From assembly GCA_021818445.1 (NCBI GenBank), contig JAKAEB010000006.1, forward strand, positions 32,973 to 96,972: a stretch of 64,000 nt of DNA, written 5' to 3'. The DNA comes from Planctomycetota bacterium (lineage in GTDB: Bacteria; Planctomycetota; Phycisphaerae; WQYP01). Below are positions 1 to 9,314 of the stretch, piece by piece; position 1 is the stretch's first letter, and each line of letters begins with the position of its first letter. The notes under the pieces are model-generated. The model was not told the DNA's origin. It worked only from the letters and a program-made list of their open reading frames with translations, and did no database searches. Position numbers and translations under genes: made by a program.

Positions 1-395
1 GCCATAATGGTTGTTTCCCAGTCCTGATTGGTAGCAAGACTCTATCGGACCTGCCAAGGGATATTATCGCGGGGAATTGCCATCCGCAATGTACGCGGAG
101 AGTACCGCGTGCTGCCCCCATTGGATAGCTGAACAGTCAGAATGCAGTTGCCGATCGTCGCCGATAAACCGATTCATGCGGTACTGCAAGCAGGCAAAAT
201 TCAGATGCTTGATGCCCATAACAGGAGGAATTGGCCGTAAAGCGTGAAAATTATGCGTGCGGAGTCAAAATTTGCTTGCATTTGAGGTGTCACGGGTTTA
301 GACTCATGGAGACAGGTCGAGCACTGCTTCGTAGTGCCAACTGGTTGTAAAAAATTTGGTTCTCCGCGGGGTTCTCGAACAAGAAGGAGCATCCC
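1..395. other. Non-coding left edge of window
   Basis: I see no convincing gene here. Short open frames exist on both strands but have no ribosome-binding site or recognisable protein. The last 20 bases carry the AAGGAG ribosome-binding site of the gene starting at 396, so its promoter should lie in this stretch. Confidence 0.5.
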
Positions 396-1043
396 ATGAG
401 CGATAAACCCTTAATGTGTCCGACGTGTGCAACACACATGGACTCTCCCCACGGCCTGGCGGCGTTGGTGAGCAAGTTGCAGCGAGCGCATCTGAGATGC
501 CATAAATGCGGCAGAAACGCGCACCCGAAGGACGCTCAGATCATGTCAACCTCCTACCAGCATTGGTTCGGCCAATTCAGGCTGCAACTTGAGGCGGCGA
601 TTGGTTATCTGCCGCACTTGGAACGCGGTCCGGCGATCGAAGTGCTTAAACCACGGCATTTTGATGATGACATCCATCACCTGCACACGTTTAGAGAACT
701 GCTCGACTATGCCGGGGAGGTCTTCCGGCCGGTATTTCGGGACCGCGCGTTGGGTTATGACGATGCGGAACTTTCAATTTCGCCCCTCAATCGGGAGGGA
801 AGTAACGTGGCAATGGGCCTGTCCGTATTCGGTCACTGCGGACACAATCATGAGCAGGACGCATGGACATTGCTCATTACACGCTACGGGCCGCGGGGTT
901 TTATGACATACCTGATCACCGGCCACACCAAACACCCCCTGCCGATCGACGCTGTAAAAAGTGTTTCGCTCGATGGTAAGCCGATGCATGTGTGGTCAAT
1001 GAAGCAGCATAAGCCACCCGCCCCGGCAGCCGTAAGCCGCTAA
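396..1043 (+). CDS. Hypothetical protein with N-terminal zinc-ribbon-like cysteines
   Basis: A 215-residue protein of unknown function. The N-terminus carries two CxxC pairs (CPTC at residues 8-11 and CHKC at about 35-38), a spacing typical of a zinc ribbon. No signal peptide or membrane segment is visible, so it is probably cytoplasmic. The rest is mixed alpha/beta-like with scattered histidines and matches no family I recognise. The start is supported by AAGGAG about 7 bases upstream. It stands alone, convergent with apt. A zinc-dependent regulatory or nucleic-acid-binding role is possible but not shown by the sequence. Confidence 0.7.
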   Translation: MSDKPLMCPTCATHMDSPHGLAALVSKLQRAHLRCHKCGRNAHPKDAQIMSTSYQHWFGQFRLQLEAAIGYLPHLERGPAIEVLKPRHFDDDIHHLHTFRELLDYAGEVFRPVFRDRALGYDDAELSISPLNREGSNVAMGLSVFGHCGHNHEQDAWTLLITRYGPRGFMTYLITGHTKHPLPIDAVKSVSLDGKPMHVWSMKQHKPPAPAAVSR

Positions 1044-1095
1044 AACCGATCCTTATGACTGCATTCTGGCGGCGCGGTGCGACGGGCGATGGTAA

Positions 1096-1614
1096 TCAGT
1101 CATACCGCAGAACGCTGTGGACATCGTAGCGTGAAAGCAGCCGGACGCCTGAAAGAAACGCCAGTTCAATCAGCACTGCAATGCCGATAATTTCGCCACC
1201 CAGGTTTTCCACCAGCTTGCAGCAGGCACCCATGGTGCCACCAGTGGCCAGCAAATCATCCACCATCAAAATCCGTTGCCCACGAATGATGGCGTCGGCA
1301 TGAATCTCAACCGTATCTTGCCCATATTCCAGATCATAGGCGACGGATAATTTTTTATGGGGCAGTTTGCCCGGCTTTCGCACGGGGACAAATCCGCAGG
1401 AAAGCGCCTGTGCCACCGCTATGCCGAAGATAAAACCGCGTGATTCGGCACCCACCACCAATTCAACCCCTTTTCCACGAAAGGGGTTGGCGAGCATCTC
1501 AATAGCCAGGGCCAGACCCTGCGGATTGGCCAACAGCGGCGTAATATCTTTAAATACGATTCCCGGCTTGGGAAAATCCGGTATATCACGTATTAATTTT
1601 TCCAGCTCGATCAT
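1096..1614 (-). CDS. apt: Adenine phosphoribosyltransferase
   Basis: Converts adenine and PRPP to AMP (purine salvage, cytosol). The 172-residue length is normal for Apt. The N-terminal IRDIPDFPKPGIVFKDITPL stretch is characteristic of the family, followed by VVGAESRGFIFG and the PRPP-binding loop ILMVDDLLATGGTM around residue 120. GGAG lies just upstream of the ATG. It follows the comEC-like gene on the same strand by about 90 bases, so the two may share a transcript. No key residue appears to be missing. Confidence 0.95.
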   Translation of the reverse strand: MIELEKLIRDIPDFPKPGIVFKDITPLLANPQGLALAIEMLANPFRGKGVELVVGAESRGFIFGIAVAQALSCGFVPVRKPGKLPHKKLSVAYDLEYGQDTVEIHADAIIRGQRILMVDDLLATGGTMGACCKLVENLGGEIIGIAVLIELAFLSGVRLLSRYDVHSVLRYD

Positions 1615-1707
1615 GCGTCATGCTCCAATCACCAATCTGGCCGGGATTGAATATAACCGGCTTTGAGTGTTATGTGCGATGCGGGGCAGAACACCATTAC
1701 TCCGTAG

Positions 1708-4254
1708 TCAGTGTCGACCATTTGCCGACTTCCCCCACCGTCCTGAGAGCCGCCATCCATGCGGCCGGAGCCATATGCACAGCGCCCCATCCGTCGCCGT
1801 CGATGCCAAATTCCCATGCCAGTTGGACAGCGCCAGTGAATCGGCCTTTTTTGCAGCTCGCGTCTCGCCCGTACAGACAATAAACGCGGGGTGGAGCTTT
1901 AACAGCCTGACGGCGGCCGCCGGATGCAGATTTCCCGCCCCAATAAGCACAATGCCGGCAACTGGCTTACCGCGCAACTGCCTCCGCACGTTTTGCAGCA
2001 CGCGGGAAACGGCCTGAGTGCGACAGAGAACAAGTACGCGCTGGCCTTCAGCAGTAATCAACATGACATTGCCGCGATATTTTTTGGTTACCGAGCCGCG
2101 GGCCGGGGGCCACAGCACTCTCAGCCGACTATGAGAACCGATTTGAATCATCTTTCCCGCCAGCAAGGCATGGACGCGTCCACCATGCCTTATTTGCCGG
2201 AGAAATTGCCTGACGGAGCGGGATGCGCCGGTGGTGCGACAATCAGCGGCGTTGATCCAAAGGGACGCGTGCGGGTAGGCGGCGCGGAGCGGTAACGCCC
2301 CCGCAGCGTGGAGCGAATCTATTTGAGTCAGAAATATACCGGCTAAGTCGGAGACTCCCCAATCTTTTAATACCTCGCGAATATTCCGACTGCAAATCGC
2401 GGCCGAGCCGGCCGTGCCGGCATCTATGACATACGCCCGCCGTGAAAGCCAGTTATGGCCCCTCTGCAGCAACACCGCATTGCCACTGTGCAGGCTTAAT
2501 ACTGCAATTTTCAGTTGGGACGGATGCGACTGCACCAACGCCAATAATGGAACGCCCACTGTCAGTACGCCACCGGCACTGGCGATCGCCTTGCGATTTA
2601 CCCGCAGATGATGCCGGAGTACCCACACCATAAGCAAAGCGTAAAAACTAATAATCCACGCCGGCGAGGGTGCCCGTACCACGAACTGACTGCCCGGCAA
2701 TCGCGCCAGCAGATGCACGCTCCACGCCAGAACATCGGCACAGGGGGTAGCAATCACCGCCGCTATTTTGGCCAGACTCGGTACCAGTGCAGCCACGCAT
2801 AACTGCACCAGTCCGGTGATCAATGCCGCGCAGACGAAGGGAAACAATAACAGACCGGTCGCCACACCCCATGGGGTAATTTGGTGATAGTGATACATCA
2901 CCAATGGAAGCGATACCATGGTACCGATAAGATTGGCCGTTAATGTTCCGGCGACAAATGCGGCCAGGCGGAACCTGAATCTGTCAATTCGTTTCTGCGA
3001 TGCGTTGGCTATGTCGGTCAGGCGGGCAAGCCAAGGGCCAAACAGCGCGGAATAGAAGCGCGGTGCCATAACAATCAGCATCCCCGTCACGAGAAAACTT
3101 AATTGAAATGAAGCGTCAAATAATTCGGCCGGACGCCAAAGCAAAACCACCAACGCCGTTACGCCAAGAATATTTGTTATGCGCACTGGCCTGCCTATGA
3201 GCATGGTCAGCAACACCAGTACGGTGCCAAGCGCTGCGCGAACCACCGGCGGACCGCACGGCGTTACCAGCATATAGGCCAATACCAGCAGCAATGTCAC
3301 ACCAGCACGCGTGCGAGGCGATTTAATTAACAAGCGCAAAATCAGCCAGATCGCTTCCGCGATCAGTGCCACATGCAAACCGGAAAGCGCCAGAAGATGG
3401 GCGGCTCCGCATCGGGAAAAATCGCGTTCAATTTTAATAATGGACGGATCTCGAAAGCCCAGAAGCAATGCCACCATCTCGTTACCAGCCAGCGTGTGTG
3501 CACCAAATGAATGCAAAAATCTGCGGCGTAGTTCCACCCGCTGCTGCGCCAGAAAGCCGGATAGCGGGAAAAGGGATGGATGCGATGAAAGTATCTTGAT
3601 TTGGGCCGAATGAGTGAGATCGATTTGAGAAAATATTCGACGGGTTCGCAGGTATTCACGGTAATCGAATGCTCCCGGATTGGCCGGTGCTGCGGGTTGA
3701 GATAGCCACCCCCATACCTCCACATGCTGATTAACATGCAGGGCCGGAAGCCAACTTGGCACGTGAACGATTACCCGCCCGGCTGCCGATGCCCATCGAT
3801 GATCGTTCCGACAGGCTATGGCTCGGGCGGTGAACGTGGTGTAGCCGCCGGCGATCGAAAATAGCGGTCCGCCCGGCGGCTTCTGCCGATGCTGCGGTGG
3901 GGATGTAATAAGGAGCCGGGCATGAATGAGTGCCCGACCCGTCGCCGGCGCGAATCGGCCGATGTTGTTGACCGCCATCTGCCGCTGCTGAAGATTGAAC
4001 CTTGCCGCACCGACGGCCGTGCACGTGAGTAATAACAAAATGAAGCTGCCCCACGGCCACCGCCGAATCATCACCATGGATGAAACCATCGCCAGCACCG
4101 CCAGCGCCAGCGCGGATATCGTCACCCCCGGCCACTTCCAGCCAATGGCGATGCCGGCCGCCAAAGCGAGCGCAAGAAATACCGCCGGGTCTGTGGCGGG
4201 TGTGCGGTGCCAAGCAGCAGATGGCGGTTTTTCCGGCGCAGAGGTCAGACACAT
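1708..4254 (-). CDS. comEC: ComEC/Rec2-type DNA uptake channel protein, C-terminal domain degenerate
   Basis: An 848-residue polytopic membrane protein of the ComEC/Rec2 family, which moves single-stranded DNA across the inner membrane in natural transformation. Order of parts: N-terminal hydrophobic segments (about 25-80), a soluble OB-like domain (about 90-220), the competence domain with the family hallmark HLLALSGLHVALIAE near residue 290, further helices to about 570, then a C-terminal metallo-beta-lactamase-like region. In typical ComEC that last domain has a Thr-His-x-Asp-x-Asp-His metal motif after Leu-Thr; here the equivalent place reads FLTQIDSLHAAGAL, so most metal ligands are lost. 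The fold may remain but nuclease activity looks unlikely. The membrane channel part appears intact. Confidence 0.85.
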   Translation of the reverse strand: MCLTSAPEKPPSAAWHRTPATDPAVFLALALAAGIAIGWKWPGVTISALALAVLAMVSSMVMIRRWPWGSFILLLLTCTAVGAARFNLQQRQMAVNNIGRFAPATGRALIHARLLITSPPQHRQKPPGGPLFSIAGGYTTFTARAIACRNDHRWASAAGRVIVHVPSWLPALHVNQHVEVWGWLSQPAAPANPGAFDYREYLRTRRIFSQIDLTHSAQIKILSSHPSLFPLSGFLAQQRVELRRRFLHSFGAHTLAGNEMVALLLGFRDPSIIKIERDFSRCGAAHLLALSGLHVALIAEAIWLILRLLIKSPRTRAGVTLLLVLAYMLVTPCGPPVVRAALGTVLVLLTMLIGRPVRITNILGVTALVVLLWRPAELFDASFQLSFLVTGMLIVMAPRFYSALFGPWLARLTDIANASQKRIDRFRFRLAAFVAGTLTANLIGTMVSLPLVMYHYHQITPWGVATGLLLFPFVCAALITGLVQLCVAALVPSLAKIAAVIATPCADVLAWSVHLLARLPGSQFVVRAPSPAWIISFYALLMVWVLRHHLRVNRKAIASAGGVLTVGVPLLALVQSHPSQLKIAVLSLHSGNAVLLQRGHNWLSRRAYVIDAGTAGSAAICSRNIREVLKDWGVSDLAGIFLTQIDSLHAAGALPLRAAYPHASLWINAADCRTTGASRSVRQFLRQIRHGGRVHALLAGKMIQIGSHSRLRVLWPPARGSVTKKYRGNVMLITAEGQRVLVLCRTQAVSRVLQNVRRQLRGKPVAGIVLIGAGNLHPAAAVRLLKLHPAFIVCTGETRAAKKADSLALSNWHGNLASTATDGALCIWLRPHGWRLSGRWGKSANGRH

Positions 4255-4602
4255 CTCCCTTGAAATTTAGTGTGCAAATAGTATAGTCGCACTCCGACAT
4301 CTGTGCTTTGGGGCCGGGGATTTGTACGATTTGCCCGCCGTTCTCGGACCTTTCACGGCCGCACGGCTACGGCATGGCCAATGACCCATGGCATACAGGT
4401 GCTGTCTCGCGCCCACGAAAATTCACAGGTCTATCCGTATTGGATACAATCGGAGAGCAAAGAATTTCAAGGTTGGAGCATCCGTTAAATGCACCAACGC
4501 GACGAAAAAGTTTATCATGTTATGCTGTACTGAATTGGACGCAGGACCTATACCACCGATTGAAGGGTAGATGGGTCCCAAATTATGCGGTGATGAACAG
4601 TG
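4255..4602. other. Divergent intergenic region between comEC-like gene and pssA
   Basis: This stretch separates two divergent genes and should hold both promoters. I see no RNA gene, clear operator or coding frame. The sequence directly before pssA (TGATGAACAG) offers a GTG (4600) and an ATG (4603) start in the same frame. Confidence 0.4.
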
Positions 4603-5577
4603 ATGACTGAAAGCCACGACGAGCACAGTGGGCATGAACCCGATGGCATTTCCGGCGGGGGTTCGGAACTGCCACGTCGAATGATTGCCGTGCTGCCCAC
4701 ACTTTTCACGTTGGGTAATTTATTGTGCGGGTTTGCAGCATTGGGTTACGCATCGGCACCCCCCAGCAAGACTACCACATTCATGAACAATTTCAGTATG
4801 GCGGGCTATTTAATCTTTGCGGCCATGGTTTGCGATATGCTCGATGGATCGATGGCCAGATTGGCGCGGGCCACCAGCGATTTCGGAGCAGAATTGGATT
4901 CGCTCGCCGACGTGGTGAGTTTTGGCGTGACTCCGGCATTTCTGAGCTTGAAGTTGATCGGGCATGTACTATCGCAAACGCGACCGGAATATGATGGACA
5001 TATCGGTCCACTGGCGCACAGTATGGATGGGCGTTTCTTTTGGATCATCGCGGCCATATATGTGGCGTGCGCGGGATTACGCCTCGCACGCTTCAATACA
5101 ATGACGCAGCACGATATCGACTCGCATATGGCGTTTCGAGGTTTACCCTCGCCGGGGGCAGCGGGGGTGGTGGCGGCAAGCGTTATATTTTTTGAAGGAT
5201 TGCAGCCCGGCGCACCCCATGTGCTGCCCTTCAATGTCCCCCCCCTTATCAGCCATTGGGTACTTACCAGCTTCCCTTACACCATGCCGATTATCCTGTT
5301 ACTCGTGGCCTTGTTGATGGTAAGCCACGTTTCTTACGATCATGTTATCAATCAATATTTGCGGGGCAGAAAGCCGTTTGCCTATGTGGTGCGGGCCGTC
5401 CTGTTGATTTTGTTTCTGCTCTGGCAGCCGCAGATAGCGGCCTTGATCGCCATCTATTTCTACGCGTTCTGGCCGCTGATCAAAGCGGCTTGGCGTCGGG
5501 CAATGGGCAGGACGTTGGCCACCAATCACTCGCAAACAGAGAATTCCGAGAGTGTGGACTTACGTGGGGAAGATTAA
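4603..5577 (+). CDS. pssA: CDP-diacylglycerol-serine O-phosphatidyltransferase
   Basis: Makes phosphatidylserine from CDP-diacylglycerol and serine, the first committed step to phosphatidylethanolamine, in the inner membrane. The CDP-alcohol phosphotransferase signature D-G-x2-A-R-x8-G-x3-D-x3-D is complete (from DGSMAR to DSLAD, residues about 81-103). The start of the hydrophobic part, LPTLFTLGNLLCGFAA, is typical of class II PssA. About eight membrane segments follow. At 324 residues it is slightly longer than common PssA because of a polar N-terminal leader. A GTG three bases upstream is an equal alternative start. The phosphatase-like gene 30 bases downstream is probably in the same operon. 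No psd gene is adjacent. Confidence 0.88.
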   Translation: MTESHDEHSGHEPDGISGGGSELPRRMIAVLPTLFTLGNLLCGFAALGYASAPPSKTTTFMNNFSMAGYLIFAAMVCDMLDGSMARLARATSDFGAELDSLADVVSFGVTPAFLSLKLIGHVLSQTRPEYDGHIGPLAHSMDGRFFWIIAAIYVACAGLRLARFNTMTQHDIDSHMAFRGLPSPGAAGVVAASVIFFEGLQPGAPHVLPFNVPPLISHWVLTSFPYTMPIILLLVALLMVSHVSYDHVINQYLRGRKPFAYVVRAVLLILFLLWQPQIAALIAIYFYAFWPLIKAAWRRAMGRTLATNHSQTENSESVDLRGED

Positions 5578-5607
5578 GGCGCGGAAGGCAAATGAGGACG
5601 AACGGCA

Positions 5608-6636
5608 ATGTTTGAAACCGGGCAGCTTCCCCGTGAGGCGGAATATTTTGTTGAAAAGTTATGTGTGCTGGGACGGCGCATTCGCAGTCGCGTTCTGGAG
5701 GCACGTGAGAAGCAACTGGTATTTGCGAATATTGATCGGCACAGCGTTGCCGACACCATTTACGCCGTTGATAACCATGTCGAACCGGTATTGATTAAAT
5801 TCTGCGAGGAGTGGGGGCAGGAAATTCCCTTCTTGCTGATAGCGGAGGGCATTGACGGCGACGAAACCGAAGAAGGTACCATGGCATTTCCACGCGGTTC
5901 CATGCCGGAGGACGCCACCTTTCAGTTGATAGTCGACCCCATAGATGGCACGCGCGGTTTGATGTTTGATAAAAGATCAGCATGGGTGCTCGCTGGCGTG
6001 GCCCCCAACCATGGCGTGCAGACACGGTTGAGCCACATCAGCGTTGCGTTACAGGCCGAAATACCAACCAGCAAACAGACCCGCTGCGACGTATTGTGGG
6101 CGGGTAAAGGGCGCGGTGCCATGGCCGTTCGCGATGATCTGCTTACCGAGGAGACGCAGCGGATACCCATGTCGCCAAGCAAAGCGACCGAGATTACGCA
6201 CGGATTTGGTTCGGTCACCAGTTTTTTTCCGGGTACCAAGGTGCTCGCCGCCGAACTGTTGGAATTGATTGTGCGTCAATGCGTTGGGGAAAGTGAAGCA
6301 GCCTCGGCTATGGTGTTTGATGATCAGTACATCAGCACGGGCGGCCAGTTTTATGAATTAATCATGGGTCACGACCGCTTTAATGCCGATCTGCGTCTGC
6401 ATTTTTATCGCGCCCTGCAATTGCAGCCGGGACTCTGTGTGCATCCCTATGATATGGCGTCGGCGCTGATTGCCCGGGAGGCGGGGGTGATTCTTACCGA
6501 TGGACTTGGGGGCGTGCCGGACGGTCCGCTGGATGTGACCACCCCGCTGGCATGGGCCGGTTTTGCCAACATCCATTTGCGGGAGCGGATCGAACCGATC
6601 ATGATCAATTTTCTAAAGCAGTACGGGGCGGTGTAG
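5608..6636 (+). CDS. Inositol-monophosphatase-family phosphatase
   Basis: A 342-residue member of the lithium-sensitive, Mg-dependent phosphatase superfamily (inositol monophosphatase, 3'(2'),5'-bisphosphate nucleotidase, FBPase-like). The diagnostic DPIDGTRG motif lies at about residues 110-117 and the second metal-ligand region HPYDMASALIAREAG near 286. An acidic patch AEGIDGDETEEG precedes the first motif in place of the usual Glu-Glu pair. It is longer than ordinary bacterial SuhB or CysQ (about 260 residues), with extra segments in the middle, so the substrate cannot be assigned. It probably shares a transcript with pssA. No signal peptide is seen. Confidence 0.75.
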   Translation: MFETGQLPREAEYFVEKLCVLGRRIRSRVLEAREKQLVFANIDRHSVADTIYAVDNHVEPVLIKFCEEWGQEIPFLLIAEGIDGDETEEGTMAFPRGSMPEDATFQLIVDPIDGTRGLMFDKRSAWVLAGVAPNHGVQTRLSHISVALQAEIPTSKQTRCDVLWAGKGRGAMAVRDDLLTEETQRIPMSPSKATEITHGFGSVTSFFPGTKVLAAELLELIVRQCVGESEAASAMVFDDQYISTGGQFYELIMGHDRFNADLRLHFYRALQLQPGLCVHPYDMASALIAREAGVILTDGLGGVPDGPLDVTTPLAWAGFANIHLRERIEPIMINFLKQYGAV

Positions 6637-6710
6637 TGGCATGTCTTCGTAAAGTCGTGCGGGCAGGCGAATCGCCGCCAATGGAAAAGATTCTGCCACT
6701 GCCGCCCTGA

Positions 6711-6772
6711 GAGCCTGTCCAAGGAAGATCAGAACTGCGTTGTGCCGGCAATGCTTGGATGCAAGGCGCCGC
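6711..6772 (+). repeat. Truncated, diverged end of the MITE-like element
   Basis: The sequence beginning GAGCCTGTCC and continuing through TGTGCCGGCAATGC and GGATGCAAGGCG matches, with substitutions, the left roughly 65 bases of the full elements at 35933-36213 and (inverted) 37361-37624. The rest of the element is not recognisable after about 6772, so this looks like a decayed or truncated third copy. Confidence 0.55.
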
Positions 6773-6774
6773 GT

Positions 6775-7291
6775 TTGAACCGGTGAGGTAATATCTGTGT
6801 CTCGTTTTGCCTGCGTTCCACGTGAACAACTTTCATCATGCCATCGGCATGATACCCTCATTCACACTGGGAAGTGTTATGATCTCGCACAGAGCCGCAG
6901 AACCGCAGTGATGATTAAAAAGATACGACATAATGCTCCGCCAAGTCCTCGCGTCCTCGGCGCTCTCGGCGGTGCGAATAGTTACCCTGATTCGCCGCGA
7001 AGCGCGCGGAGGACGCGAAGAAACGCCAAGCGTATTGGATGTGGGCCTGCCCAATTGTCGTGGCGCGGCCAATATCGCGAGATTGATCCGGTGACGTAAC
7101 CTCTGTGTCTCTTTTCTCTGCGCGCCAACAAAAAACAAACATCATCATGCCATCGGCATGATACCTTAATCCGCACAGGGAGGTGTTATGATCTCGCGCA
7201 GAGCCACAGAGCCGCGGAGAGAATTAAAACCATACGAATAATAAGATACGCAATTCTTCGCGTTCTTGGCGCTCTCGGCGGTGCAAAGGGG
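6775..7291 (+). repeat. Two imperfect direct copies of a ~210-bp intergenic repeat
   Basis: Unit 1 runs from about 6775 to 6981 and unit 2 from about 7083 to 7291, roughly 308 bases apart. Both contain, in order: a CCGGTGA(G/C)GTAA start, CTCTGTGTCTC-like sequence, the palindrome ATCATGCC-ATC-GGCATGAT (6835-6853 and 7144-7162), GTGTTATGATCTCGC, an AGAGCC(G/A)CAGA block and GGCGCTCTCGGCGGTGC. Similar sequence occurs in reverse orientation at 24739-24755 and about 25020-25055, so this is a dispersed repeat family rather than a local duplication only. Confidence 0.7.
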
Positions 7292-7845
7292 TTTTAATGG
7301 CCGCAGTGTCCACAAAATTAACCGTGAAAATATTCGGTATGAGAACGGCGCGTTTAGCCGCCGGGCTTGTCCCGGCGCGCTAACCAATGACGCATTCGTG
7401 TGCGACATATCGCTGCGCCTCCCTTGCACCTTGCACCCCGCGCGTCATATTGCGGTCTATTGATTGCAGTTTTGAGGCCGATTGATGGTCGTAGTTAATG
7501 CAAAAATAATCGTTCGGCGTTCCGGGTTTGGTGCACGTTGGGATCAAAACAGGTGCGGCCGGATGGGTCTTGCATCATCGCGCGTGCACCATGCACGCGG
7601 CTAAATGGGGTGGCGGGTGTGACATTGTTGTCACAGGGACCGCAATTTGGCATTGCAATTAGCGTCCATCGCCCGGCGATGGCGCTAAACATGGGGCATG
7701 CGGTCGTAGAATCGCCGGTGGATGCGTTGGCGCATGCGGGCGGTGGCACAACAAAATGGGGTACGCGGTCGCATAACCAACGGCGGATGCGTGGACGTTT
7801 GGGTGGCCAATTTGCGGTGTGGCATGGGACGCGGCACGCCGCAGC

Positions 7846-8529
7846 CTATTGGTCAGGAAAACTTCCTGATGGCGGCAGACGCTCCGGACGCTGTCGATGG
7901 AGTGTCGGCCTTACCGCCGCAGCCATGGCGGCTTGGTCGAGTGGGCGGCCAATAAAATTGCATATCCGGGAAATTGGCGCCTGTGGCTGGGTAATAAGTT
8001 CCGCATGGCGGATATTAAGCAATTGAATATGCCGGGCGGAATTGAGCCAATAGTCCACTTCCGTCAATTCGCGATGAAATACACCGACGAGCCGCTGCCG
8101 CTCGAGCGGTGCCATCGGTGGGCGTCCAAGCATGGCCTGCTGCGAGGCAACAACCTCATCGAGGTCGCGTCGCATGAACAGGACGCGGTAATTAAGTGAC
8201 GGCGGCAGGTCTCGCAGAAGCCGATAGATTACTTTGACGGCCCGCCCTGCGGCATGAGTGGTCCAGGCAGGGTTTTGACGCGTCTGCTTGACGGCCTCGA
8301 GTTCAAAATAGCCAAGTGGATTGGCTTGATCGGGCGGGCGCAGATCATCGATAAGAACAGGCATACCACCAGCATGGAGCATCTGCATCAATAAAGATGT
8401 ACCAGACCGCGGCAGGCCGGAAACGACTGTAATGACGCCGTCCGGCGGATGCCGCTGCGAGGCGACATCCGCCGGGGTAAGCGCAGGTGATCGATCGATC
8501 ACTGGGAGATACTCCTGCGACGACGCCAT
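7846..8529 (-). CDS. Sulfotransferase-family protein
   Basis: A 227-residue protein with the PAPS-binding P-loop-like start of sulfotransferases, VVSGLPRSGTSLLMQML, at about residues 34-50. RDLDEVVASQQAML near residue 130 resembles the 3'-phosphate-binding region (Arg followed later by Ser). It would transfer sulfate from PAPS to a hydroxyl or amino group, or be one of the many planctomycete relatives whose substrate is unknown. It is short for the family (usually 250-300). Its start overlaps the 3' end of the PEP-CTERM gene upstream by about 30 bases on the same strand, which implies co-translation. Tyrosine or polysaccharide sulfation of exported proteins is a guess from context only. Confidence 0.7.
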   Translation of the reverse strand: MASSQEYLPVIDRSPALTPADVASQRHPPDGVITVVSGLPRSGTSLLMQMLHAGGMPVLIDDLRPPDQANPLGYFELEAVKQTRQNPAWTTHAAGRAVKVIYRLLRDLPPSLNYRVLFMRRDLDEVVASQQAMLGRPPMAPLERQRLVGVFHRELTEVDYWLNSARHIQLLNIRHAELITQPQAPISRICNFIGRPLDQAAMAAAVRPTLHRQRPERLPPSGSFPDQ

Positions 8530-9239
8530 GCAGCGACACCTGCAGCACCGCAGGCAAGCATTGCCAGGGTGGTTGGTTCAGGGGTCGCAGCGGCGGCGGA
8601 CAGTGACGCGCCGCCGGTATCGCCGACCGTAATCGGCGTATTGGCAGTCGTCTCAAACGCATAGCCGAGAATTTTGGAATTAAAATCGACCAGATTGGTG
8701 TTGGGCTCGGTCGATGTGTTAAAGGAAAACGCCGCCCAGCCGTAAAAATTTTTGCCATCGCTGGTGGCGCGCAGGCCGGTGTAAAGTACCTCATGATTAC
8801 CGGCTTTAACGACGTTGGTGCTGTTGTAGCCGCCGGTGGCGAATACGAATCTGTTATTAGTGCCACCAACCTGCGTGCCTGCGGCAAGGAAATCAAGCGT
8901 GGAGGTCGCACCGCCGTTGGCAGAGGCGGCGACGGTGACGGCGTCGGTTCCGGGCGTAAAGCCGGAGAAGGTCACGCTGGCGTCACCGGAGATGCGGTTG
9001 AGGGATGTCATCATGCCGAGGAAGGCATTTTTCCCGCCGAAACTGATAAATGCTTCACCACCAGGGGTGAGGGTGGTCATGGGGGCATTAAGGCTGGTGT
9101 ACTGCACACCGGCGCTGGCCGCCCCGGCAGCCATCATGGACAGACCTACCGCCGCGTAGGCGGAAAGGCGGGCCTCAAGGCCGGTGCCGAATATCGATGC
9201 GGCTTTCAGCAAGCGGCGGTTGTTTTTTTGATTCAACAT
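8499..9239 (-). CDS. PEP-CTERM sorting-domain protein, function unknown
   Basis: A 246-residue exported protein. A hydrophobic stretch at about 23-45, ending in Ala-rich sequence, acts as the signal peptide. The C-terminus is a textbook PEP-CTERM tail: ATPEPTTLAML, a hydrophobic helix, then WRRRRS. Such proteins are cut and anchored or released by an exosortase; none is encoded in the window. The middle is beta-rich, low in cysteine and Gly/Thr/Asn-rich, as in extracellular matrix proteins. The leader TTAAGGAGTTCAACC supports the ATG. Neighbours are a secreted PEP-CTERM phosphoesterase and a sulfotransferase. Confidence 0.85.
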   Translation of the reverse strand: MLNQKNNRRLLKAASIFGTGLEARLSAYAAVGLSMMAAGAASAGVQYTSLNAPMTTLTPGGEAFISFGGKNAFLGMMTSLNRISGDASVTFSGFTPGTDAVTVAASANGGATSTLDFLAAGTQVGGTNNRFVFATGGYNSTNVVKAGNHEVLYTGLRATSDGKNFYGWAAFSFNTSTEPNTNLVDFNSKILGYAFETTANTPITVGDTGGASLSAAAATPEPTTLAMLACGAAGVAAWRRRRSISQ

Positions 9240-9314
9240 GGTTGAACTCCTTAAAAATTAATTTTTGTCATAATCACAATACAATTATTACCGCTTGCCC
9301 TCTCATCCGATTGC

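Larger units (their letters stand above)
6637..7845. other. Repeat-rich non-coding region
   Basis: About 1.2 kb without a convincing gene. It holds a truncated copy of the MITE-like element described at 35933-36213, two imperfect direct copies of a roughly 210-base unit (about 6775-6981 and 7083-7291) and a palindrome in each unit. From about 7300 to 7845 I see only frames without ribosome-binding sites and with low-complexity, biased composition. Confidence 0.6.

Noticed and set aside
6775..7291. CRISPR array
   Set aside because: The repeats are long, imperfect and only two, without regular spacers; no cas genes in the window.
7495..7749. 84-codon minus-strand frame downstream of the sulfotransferase gene
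   Set aside because: No ribosome-binding site, no recognisable domain and uneven composition; not enough to call a gene.
7538..8026. 162-codon plus-strand frame
   Set aside because: Overlaps the sulfotransferase on the other strand and has no family resemblance.
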